A stretch of DNA of 64,000 nt, taken from assembly GCA_944472135.2 (NCBI GenBank), contig OX235268.1, positions 6,082,589 through 6,146,588 of the forward strand. The letters run 5' to 3'. Positions 55,881 through 64,000 of this stretch are shown here, piece after piece (position 1 is the first letter of the stretch; the number at the start of each line of letters is the position of its first letter). The position numbers and the translations under genes are program-made. A model generated the notes under the pieces. That model was not told the origin of the DNA and did no database searches. It worked only from the letters and a program-made list of their open reading frames with translations. The DNA is from Trichobilharzia regenti. Lineage: Eukaryota; Platyhelminthes; Trematoda; Strigeidida; Schistosomatidae.

Positions 55881-56629
55881 TAAGTAGTTTTGGTCTGAAA
55901 GGATTTGACTGATTGAAGTTTTTTTCATTAAATACAATTTGCATGTTAAGCCTCAAAACGTGAAGTAGAGAATGGGGCGTAAACTATCTAGTTGGGGACC
56001 TCAGGCTGTTAAAAACCAGTGACTGCAGACTATTCGTGGTGTGGCTCAAAATAATTTTCAATGACACAAATGAATTTACTGTTTGTAATTGATATGGCCG
56101 TTACTACTCTTGATAGTTTGCGCTAACGAATTTCCACACTAGTCGATCTGCATGCCTACTGTTCTAATCACTATTATCAACAACAACAACGACGACACCA
56201 TACGATGCAAATGAACCCGCCAAGCAAGATGATAAAAAAAATGTTGACATGCAGAAATTTTACTGTTGTCAGTCAGCAGCCAAGAGAGTTGACAGGATTT
56301 GCTTATATATTTATGGGCTTTCAAATGACTCTGAGAGACACTTATAAGTTAAAACAATCAACAACCAATGAGATTCCAAGGTCGTATATGCGGGGGAGGG
56401 AAACACAATCAGCATTGTTTAAAAAAGCTAAATGTAATATTTTAGAAAAATTAGGTCTGTATAACGAAAATATACAGTGTGGCTAATTAATGTATAAAAA
56501 AGAATAAAAAATGAATAGAATTGGGGGATATCTCTCAGCGTTTTAGCCAACAAAAACGTAAAGAATGCGTCAGCCTTTCCAACTAAAACATTTACATCCT
56601 TCATCTAATACTAGCCAAAGTAAAGTTCA
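55881..56629. other. Unassigned; open frame of 93 codons
   Basis: The frame 56205-56486 (lysine-rich, with RDTYKLKQSTTNEI and ETQSALFKKAKCNILEKLGL) is not recognised. I see no domain, signal or repeat match. Confidence 0.35.
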
Positions 56630-56920
56630 CAAAATAACCGCCAAAATATTGAACAGACAAACAAACAAACAGCGAATATGTTGTTTGGAGAAGACCATAA
56701 GAAAGATGCTTTTTAACACTGTCTAAATGACATAAATTTTCTTATGAAACATGACTTTCATACTGTTATCAATTTGTTTGCTTCCTTAGTTACATTCGCC
56801 TTAGATGAGAACATCTGTATATTTGGTTCGTAGGGTTTTATAGAGAGACAAACTTACGGTAGCATCTGTGTTTGTTTGTTTGTTTATGTGTGAAAGTACG
56901 TTAGGAGATTAGCGCTGTTG
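56630..56920. repeat. Direct repeat flanking the P4 PLE region, copy 1
   Basis: Matches 59990-60270 in the same orientation ('ataaccgccaaaatattgaac', 'aattttcttatgaaac', 'actttcatactgttatcaattt'). The spacing is about 3.36 kb. Confidence 0.75.
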
Positions 56921-58489
56921 ATCATCAGCTGTTTTATGGTGTCCTCATCTTTAAGAATCCTTCTTCGGAATATAAGGATTATCCTTTCAGATTGGAGTTT
57001 AAACGCTTTCAAGGTTTCTTCCTGTCTTTCATCAACTGATCATCAACTGGGTACGGAGACAGTCTTCACTTCCTTAAAAGCTTTTATTCGAGAAACTGAA
57101 GGTGGGCATCAGAAACGATGATGTCCGTGTTATACTTTCATGCAGTCCACCATGATTGTCGAGCCGATTTAATAAGCTCAGCGTTCTTTATATGGATTGA
57201 ATTTCTCTGTTTCCGTTTAGCCTGAAACTCACGAAATCTTCTCATATTTCCTCTGTCTAAACTCATCTATGACTGCACCAGAGTTAGATCTAACTCCGTT
57301 CACCAAACGTGAATGAGAACTATAACGCGAAAATGTCGAGTAAACGAGATTTACCTTGTGCCTTTTCTGTGTTCACAACAGGACCCGTGGACAGTCTAAT
57401 TAAATGTCTATATATCACATTATCACAGCGAATTAAGAACCGGCAGAGCTGAGAACTAGATTTGTTCAACTGGAGGAAACATCTCTTTCACATTCACAAA
57501 TAAGTCTACTAATCCACCTAGTTTCGAAGTTCTCAATATTTAACAAAAATTTCCGGAAATTTCAAAGGAACAGAATGTAACAATTGCATTGTTGGTCATT
57601 GGGATTTTATCGAGCAATTTATCGAAAAAACGACTGACAGTCATTAGGAAGATGAGCTTTCATTTGGTTAGTAGTCGTGGATCTGGGGATCCTATCAACA
57701 GAGCAACTCGAATTCATTCTATCATCACCATCTGATTAGTCAACAGGCATTCCTATGAACCTTAGCTTTACAGACCTTATTCGTCCCTTCAAAATTTTCA
57801 ACTTTGCCTTCGTATCTAGGATAAGAGCAGTCAGCATCTTATTGACACTGGTAACAGTATTTATTTTTGAATAAAGCAGTGCCGTTTATTTATTATCAGA
57901 GATCTCGACGCACGAATACTCTGCTAGCCACCCTGAATCTTAGCCTCTGTTGCTAGCTTTACTACAGTCATTTTGTCACTCTATATATGTTCAAACCAAG
58001 TTCACTTTTAACAGTTTGAAAAAGTTTGGCATTGGGTGTATGATATTCATTATAATAAAGGTTTCTTTCGTATTTCCCAATGAATGAAAAACAAAACGAT
58101 ATCGTTGTTTTTACTGACGTTTCGCTATTTAATGCAGCTGCTAATAGCTTTATCAAAGTATTATTAAACCGGAATTTAAAAAATCTCAGCATATGTATAA
58201 CAAAGAGTTAAGAGGTGAGAAAATAGACCAGTTAGGTCAAGTTAAAAGGACACATTGAAAGTCAAAATAACAATGAAGATCACTAAACCAAATAACAAAG
58301 GTAATAGTAAATCTGCTATGGTATCAAAACAAAGTTTACTAACTTGATCACCATTCGTCAGTCTGAGGGCATTTCTCGTTGTCAAGTTGATCAGTGGGTA
58401 AAGATAACAAAACCAGGTGTAGATTGTTGGATTTGATCAGTGTGTAAAATTATTAAAGCATTTTGTGATTAAATAGTGAACTTGTTTAT
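56921..58489. other. Unassigned stretch, includes likely PLE terminal sequence
   Basis: No recognised frame. Near 58085-58160 the reverse strand reads 'tagcagctgcattaaatagcgaaacgtcagt', a GAAAC-containing block typical of PLE ends, probably the 3' UTR of the antisense PLE that follows. Confidence 0.4.
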
Positions 58490-59925
58490 CACATTCGTGT
58501 TGAATTTTGTCATTTCGTGCAGGGAGGTGTTGTAACCAGGTCAAATTCCGTTTTAGTCCATCATTCACATTTTGTTCAGACAATTTAGATTCCACTTTAT
58601 ATAAAATGCTTCGGATATTAGACGTTCTTTGAGATTTCTGAAAATTTTCTGGATTATTTCAATATTGTCAAAATCAATTTTGTGGCCTGATTCTATTGCG
58701 TGAAGACCACTTTATGACTGATGATTTTTCAAGCTTTTCTAGTTTGTTCGGATTTTTCGGTGGTCGAACAGATGCTCTACGGTGTTCATTTCTTCTGAAT
58801 TTGATTTCTCAAGACGTCTGTCCGATGTATATCGCATCACATTCCAAGCATTTCATATTATAGACACAATTAGATTTGAATCTTTAGCAATTCGGTCTTT
58901 TATATGGACAAAGTTGTTTCGTAGTATGTCTGATGTTTTGAAGAAAATTCTAATGTCGAGCTGATTGAGTACTCTTCTGATATCGTCTGACGTCTCTGCT
59001 CTATATGGAATGACGACTGTTGATGTCTATGTTTTCGGAATGCGCTTTTGGCCATATTTAGTGTCTGTGTTGATTTTGTTGATGAAGTTCCTTAGGTAGT
59101 GGTTTTGCTTGAGGAGAGTTTCAGTAATGTTTGATATTTCCTCTTCTTTTTCTTGCTCATCCGTTCTCAGAGAGTGTGCTCGTCTAAGAAGACTTGAAAC
59201 CACTGAAATCTTTACGCTGATGGAGTGTGATGCTCTGAAGTCTAGATAAATATTCAAGTGGTTTTTTTCCTGAATATGGATATTCTAAAATGTCCGTTTT
59301 CCCTTTCACTGATGTTTGATTCTGCTTTCGAAGTGAACTGGATTCTGGGAGATACACAGTTTATTTTCTCCAAGGATAAATGGTGTAGATCTCGTTTTAG
59401 TACTACAAAAGTATCATCCACATATCTTAACCATATTTAAGGAGTGAGTATGCCTGAAAAGATATTATTTCCGAATTTATTCATGTAAAGATCGGCGACT
59501 ATTGGGGAGACTGGTGAACCCATAGCAACACCATTTGTCTGTCTATATAAACTCCCTTTAAATGTGAAATAATTACTTTCTAGGCAGAATTTCAAGCTCT
59601 TAATAATATCACCGGTGTCCAGTGGACATCTTTGTGATGGTATTGTGTCTGGTTATAGTAGACTGGAGAAGATATCAAGACTTTCGGCAATAGGGATGCT
59701 AGTTTATAATGAGTTAATATCATAGCTTATCATAATGTCTTCTTTATCAATTTCTCGGTGTTCTATTTGAGATCTGAAATCATATGAGTTTCTTACAATA
59801 TTTTGAGTGTCGATTTGTAGTGGTTGTAGTACCGGAAGCAAGTATTTAGAAAGGTTGTATGTCGGTGAGTTGGTGAAATCGATTACTGGTCTTAATAGAA
59901 CTGTTGTCACTCTGTGTGCTTTATT
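58490..59925 (-). mobile_element. Penelope-like element (lineage P4), antisense, RT and nuclease remnants
   Basis: Reverse strand from 59915: LRPVIDFTNSPTYNLSKYLLP and NIVRNSYDFRSQIEHREIDK, EDIMISYDINSL (RT motif A), NGVAMGSPVSPIVADLYM near 59520 (motif B), WLRYVDDTFVVLK near 59420 (motif C, YVDD intact), then a decayed thumb. ECDAIYIGQTS near 58840-58810 is the YIG signature of the nuclease. Many stops (for example between motif A and B near 59655) mark it as old. Confidence 0.8.
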
Positions 59926-59989
59926 TTAAGCTGCTAGAGATGTGAAAAATGAACCCAACTTCCTTCAGAAATAGGTAGACAAATTTAAA

Positions 59990-60290
59990 TTCATAAAATA
60001 ACCGCCAAAATATTGAACCGCCAAAATGTTTGAATTTATTGTTTACATTAGACACAATGAAAGATGGCGTTTAACTCGGTCTACGTGACAGAAATTTTCT
60101 TATGAAACGAAACTTTCATATTGTTATCAATTTCTTTGGTTTCTCTGTTATATTTACCTTTGCTGACAGCATGTAAGTAAGGGGTTTTTGTAGAAAAACA
60201 GACTTACAGTAGCGTCTGTGAGTGTGTGAGAGTGGTGCGAGATTAAATCAACTCATCCAGAAAGACTTATGTCATAGTATACGGACTGTT
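59990..60290. repeat. Direct repeat flanking the P4 PLE region, copy 2
   Basis: Partner of 56630-56920. 60245-60280 ('gattaaatcaactcatccagaaa') also recurs at 62555-62580. Confidence 0.75.
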
Positions 60291-60539
60291 ATCCTTTTTT
60301 ATTTGATAATTAGAACCATCAATTCCAAATATCCTGAGAAAGTTACGTAACTTGACAAACAAAATAAGGTTGATGCAATTTCTGCGAAAAATTAAGTAAA
60401 TGTTTGGCCAGAATAGTTGGTTACTTTATGCGTTTATAATCATTTTGCCATTTTTGTGTTTTTAATATTGCTTAATAAATTGGTAGATTCAAATTGTATA
60501 ATCGGACTAAAAATTTCATTTCTCTTTCGTTGACGGTGC
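60291..60539. other. No feature recognised
   Basis: Unassigned AT-rich spacer. Confidence 0.35.
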
Positions 60540-60680
60540 CTAGTAGATGGATCCCTCAGGATGTGCATTTATCCCATTTGGAACACGTCATCTAGATGTA
60601 CCTCCCATCAAATTCAGTGGTTACTGTATTCTTGTTCAGACTCAAGCCTTGCACCCATTCTTACGACCGAATACTCACCT
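60540..60680 (-). mobile_element. Smalpha-type SINE remnant, antisense, with hammerhead trace
   Basis: Reverse strand: 'gggtgcaaggcttgagtctg' (B box trace), then 'ggtacatctagatgacgtgttccaaatgggataaatgcacatcctgagggatcc'-type order. Stem I halves remain, CTGATGA has become ATGACGT and GAAA has become TAAA. Not catalytic as it stands. Confidence 0.65.
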
Positions 60681-60902
60681 GTCTTCGTCTGAACACATTG
60701 AGTAGATCTCTGCTCACTACATTATAGCCAATCAAAACTTCGTGGAATCATGCACAGATACAGAACTCCTTGAAGGGAGACAAATGATGATTATTCGTCG
60801 ATAAATCTATGTGCTGTTCTATTCAGCAGAGATAACATCAAAATCCTGAAATCACAATTTAGCAACTCAATAAGGCATCAAAACAGTCAGGAGAACTAAA
60901 AT

Positions 60903-61183
60903 TGAATTTTAGATTTTCCCGTCGATCAATTGATTGGATCGAAGTGCTCGGTCTCAGGTTGACATGTCGGCTTCTTGCTCAAAGTTGCTGTGGGAGAATC
61001 ATCACTCACTGAGAAATGCAGGTACATCCAGCTGACGAGTTCACTGCCAGTCACCATTCACCAATTAAAATTCTAACTGCATGCTCAGACATCGTCGAAG
61101 CATCTGCACAAGAAGCTGACATGTCATCCTGAAACCGAGCACTTCAGTCCAATCAATCAGTCGACGGGAAAATCTAAAATTCA
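60903..61183. repeat. Foldback with 75-bp arms around an Smalpha ribozyme fragment
   Basis: Arms 60903-60977 and 61109-61183 pair with only scattered mismatches (ends 'tgaattttagattttcccgtcga'). The 131-nt centre contains 'ggtacatccagctgacgag' at 61021-61039, the 5' strand of an Smalpha hammerhead (CTGACGA for CTGATGA) with no GAAA half. Confidence 0.82.
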
Positions 61184-61199
61184 TTAAAATAATTAATAT

Positions 61200-61440
61200 G
61201 ACTCGTTGCACAAGAGGTGGGTGTTATGTCACAAATGATCTAGTGGATAACGGCTTGGCGTTTGAAACTTTGGGCACTGGGTTCGAGCCTCGGTGGGAAC
61301 ATCATTACTCAATGGAGAATGCCGGTAGATCCAAATGGCGAGTCTTAAATAGGACAGAATACGCACCCTGGATTCCACTACTAGTCAACATCCATCAATT
61401 AAAGTTAGGAGAACGTTCTTGTTCAGAACTATTGCTGTAG
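61200..61440 (+). mobile_element. Smalpha-type SINE with decayed hammerhead
   Basis: tRNA-like head 'tctagtggataacggcttggcgttt', B box 'gggttcgagcctc' (61279-61291), hammerhead remnant 61324-61380: 'ggtagatcc' and 'ctggattcc' for stem I, TGGCGA core, stem II AGTCTTAAATAGGAC, and GAAA disrupted to AGAAT. Confidence 0.82.
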
Positions 61441-61499
61441 GACAGAATCACTTAACTGAAATTCAACAGTGAGAAGTGGCTGAGAACCAAGTTGAATAT

Positions 61500-62330
61500 T
61501 CCCCAACAAGATGGGATCACAATTCCTAGGTCAGGATGACCTCAATTTACTCAAACAAAATCATGTTAACTTCGAATGCATACACAAATTTACATGTATT
61601 TGTGGGAGCAGCTACATTGGAAGAACAGAAAGAAGGAGGACATATCTACAATTTTCCGAACATGTATCAAAAAGCCTACGTTGTCTAAGGGGAACAAATG
61701 CGTTAAACAGTGCCGTTCTCAGTCATCTCCTTGACACGGGGCATAAGATGGACATCGTAAGATCGTTCAGAATTTTCAATAGGCAGAAGAGTTCAATTCT
61801 CTGATATAAGAATAAAACTTGTGCACTGTGGTAGAGTGTAATTCCATTATGGGTAAACTTTTGTTTTGATAAAGTCTCACAGTGTTATACAGTAATGTTT
61901 ACTGATGACAAGGTTTCGAGCACACTTTATTGCCACTCATAATCATATCAAGGGCAGTTCTTCTCGTTTGCTGAAATTATATCCATCAAGCGCCTGAAAC
62001 CTGATTTATGCGTTCAGAAAGAAGCAGTTATTAGTCTTTCTTTGCCAACCTAGTAACTGAACATTTTTACCTGTTTTTCATCAGATTACATAATGCCGGA
62101 AGTTACCGTTATGTATGATTATTATTGTTCGGATTAGTGTTTAATATTACATATATACATTACTACTGTTTGCCTATCATGACTGATTGATTTTTGTTTA
62201 AAATGAACTCTGTGCGAGTATGTTAAAACTGTTTATGTAGATATATATTTAATAATATCTTTGGCCTGTAAGCAGCTGATGAGAAGGCAACGAAATAAGC
62301 AATGATGGTACCATTTTATTCTTCAAAAAC
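61500..62330 (+). mobile_element. Penelope-like element (P1), GIY-YIG frame interrupted by a repeat
   Basis: The frame 61511-61804 reads CIHKFTCICGSSYIGRTERR (C-x-C, YIG, Arg), FSEHVSKSLRCLRG and SHLLDTGHKMDIVRSFRIFN. It is cut at about 61804 by an antisense piece of PLE 3' UTR ('tttcgagcacactttattgcc', to about 61955). The frame then resumes as the FAEIISIKRLKPDLCVQKE signature (61960-62030). The 3' UTR ends with 'gcagctgatgagaaggcaacgaaataagc' at 62272-62300. Confidence 0.78.
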
Positions 62331-62587
62331 CACTGTTTTTCTTGCTTTATTGAAAATCGCAGTCTTGAGATAACATATTATCAACGTCATCACACAACCA
62401 CATAGAGAATCATTAAATTTAGAGATTAAACAAGGAGGGACAATGACAAATAAAAATAAGGATCAAGTCAACACATGATGTATATGTCAGAACAATGATA
62501 TGCAGAAGTGTATGTGCTTGTTCGTCAGTATGTAAGAGTGTTAAGAGGTTAAACCAACTCATCCAGAAATAATTGCGTCACAATATT
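62331..62587. other. No feature recognised
   Basis: Spacer sharing only 'aaccaactcatccagaaa' (62552-62570) with 60250-60270. Confidence 0.4.
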
Positions 62588-62775
62588 TCATTTATTTCGA
62601 TTACAGCTTGATGCTACAACGTATTTTCGGTACAAGTATGGAATTTTCAGCATGGATATCGGTAGCCCAAATTTTGCAGGCCGACCATAGATATCAGGTG
62701 TGCATCGGCAGGGGATCGAACCTTGGACCATGTGCATGGCCGGTGAGAGTCCTAACCATTGTGCCACCGATTGTA
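62588..62775 (-). mobile_element. SINE C, antisense
   Basis: Reverse strand: 'atcggtggcacaatggttagg' (A box), 'aaggttcgatccc' (B box), 'gctaccgatatccatgctgaa', and an A-rich end at 62588-62600. Confidence 0.82.
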
Positions 62776-62877
62776 AATAAAATGACGTAACTTCGTTGAC
62801 AAATTTTGACGCAATTTCTATCATGTATTTAAATGAATATTGAACTGGAATAGCTTCTAACTTTGATAATCAAAACA

Positions 62878-63003
62878 TACTGGATATGATCAAATAAAGT
62901 ATAATTATATTTCAATAGTTTACACACAATGATAAGTTTGATTATTGGCAATATTTCGAGCAAAATTACTGCCTGTGTTCACACCACTGTTGGAATCGTT
63001 TTA
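62878..63003 (+). repeat. Repeat E, copy 2
   Basis: See 52008-52135. Here it lies outside any recognisable PLE coding part. Confidence 0.7.
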
Positions 63004-63489
63004 TTCCTGGATATGGTCTGAATTCAGGAAACCGATGTCGGCGTCGTAATGTATTGCTGACGAAACCTTACTTGAGACACGCACTTCTACTAGACGCTTT
63101 AAAGAGAGAATATTCTTCAATAATAAAAGTCTGAGTGCGTCGGGGGCACGCACACAGCACTCCACGGCGAAGATATATCAGGTGTTTCGGTAAAAATCAG
63201 GTCACTGTAACATTAATCTACTAGTTCTGTTTAAATCTCTGCTCAATATATTTATTCGGAATCTTTTACTCCATTTTATCTGCATTGTGTATTAAATATG
63301 ATAGTGTGAAGACTTGAACTGCCGCACTTGTGTGTAAAGTCCTGTATTGAAAGTGCACCAGTCAGCCAGTGATGTGATCGCTTAGTTTAACGGAATAAAT
63401 GTTGTGTAAATCCTTCCTAATTACAATATCTATACTTATTTTGATGTCTTATTCTCTACACTACCGATGGTGATTCCTCGATTGAAAGA
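63004..63489. other. No feature recognised
   Basis: Unassigned; no frame of note. Confidence 0.35.
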
Positions 63490-63895
63490 TGAAGTACCTA
63501 GACTAGACTAGTCACTTCAAATTGTATCTACCGATTCAACTGCGCTTGTGGGGCGAGTTATATTGGCCTTTTTCGTGCTCGAGAAAATCTCCCACTATGA
63601 ATAAGTAAAAGTGTAGTTAAAATCATTAACAGTTCGATATTGGAGCATCTGGTGCAAACTGGCCGGCCACAAAGCCAGCCAGACAGCGTTGAAGAATCTT
63701 TCTTTATCAGCATATACCGGGTGCCTAATAAATTCCCAAAATCATCATCGAAGTACCACAGGCTCAAAACAGCAGAGGCTATTGCAAATCGCCTCAAACA
63801 ACCAGTGCTCTCTGTGCAAAAGAAGCAAGTCCAGAACCTACTACTGCCCTGGCCAGCCTTTAGTAGACACTATAAATTCATAAATTTGTAATATT
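63490..63895 (+). mobile_element. Penelope-like element (P1), GIY-YIG domain, two frames
   Basis: NCIYRFNCACGASYIGLFRA at 63508-63570 (C-x-C and YIG), a stop, then in the 63640-63891 frame LEHLVQTGRPQSQPDS, FFISIYRVPNKFP and RLKTAEAIANRLKQPVLSVQKK with a natural C-terminus (LLLPWPAFSR). Probably inactive because of the stop near 63598 and a deletion after YIG. Confidence 0.78.
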
Positions 63896-64000
63896 ATCTT
63901 TCCTAATTCTTCTGACATTCAGCTTATTTTTACGTTGGTGCTATTGAATCGTAATCCATTCATATGATTCATTCATTCATTGACTATAATGTATATATAA

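Noticed and set aside
56205..56486. 93-codon frame as a host exon
   Set aside because: No recognisable domain, no convincing splice signals, and it is surrounded by repeat sequence; left as unassigned.

Overview
Organism. The window looks like a repeat-rich, AT-rich, gene-poor stretch of a trematode nuclear genome, most likely a schistosomatid blood fluke. I infer this from three things read in the sequence: a decayed hexokinase copy whose reading resembles schistosome hexokinase, CR1-like and RTE-like non-LTR retrotransposons of the SR1/SR2 type alongside many Penelope-like elements (PLEs) with GIY-YIG endonuclease domains, and tRNA-headed SINEs related to the schistosome Smalpha family with hammerhead ribozyme remnants. 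I found no intact host gene, no functional tRNA or rRNA gene, no CRISPR array and nothing bacterial.

Layout. 0.2-6.3 kb: RTE 3' ends, PLE fragments of two lineages and a SINE. 6.3-15.1 kb: a recent tandem duplication of a 4.35-4.39 kb unit (6349-10740 and 10741-15093) carrying PLE and SINE pieces. 15.1-18.7 kb: a palindrome of about 0.9 kb made of inverted SINEs, then an RTE 5' region, an antisense PLE and an RTE 3' end. 19.7-22.4 kb: an antisense PLE whose reverse transcriptase is split by an inserted repeat. 22.6-28.5 kb: SINE, RTE and PLE fragments. 28.8-31.8 kb: an antisense CR1 copy with an internal segment of hexokinase cDNA, itself interrupted by a palindromic SINE. 31.8-36.4 kb: palindromic SINEs. 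36.7-40.0 kb: the best preserved CR1 copy, lying tail to tail with an antisense RTE (40.0-42.5 kb). 43.9-50.7 kb: a non-LTR element broken by two SINE insertions, then more CR1, PLE and RTE tails. 51-55.4 kb: a PLE, an Smalpha-type SINE split by another PLE, and RTE ends. 56.6-60.3 kb: a degenerate antisense PLE between two direct repeats. 60.5-64.0 kb: Smalpha remnants, a foldback and PLE ends.

How the parts relate. The autonomous families (CR1, RTE, PLE) encode reverse transcriptase and endonuclease, and nearly every copy is 5'-truncated or frameshifted. The SINEs carry tRNA-like RNA polymerase III promoters and presumably moved with the enzymes of these elements. Nested insertions with target-site duplications give relative ages. 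The standout is the hexokinase segment embedded inside the CR1 reading frame at 29.46-30.57 kb: host mRNA sequence captured by, or inserted into, a retrotransposon. All protein readings are by-eye translations, and no database search was possible.
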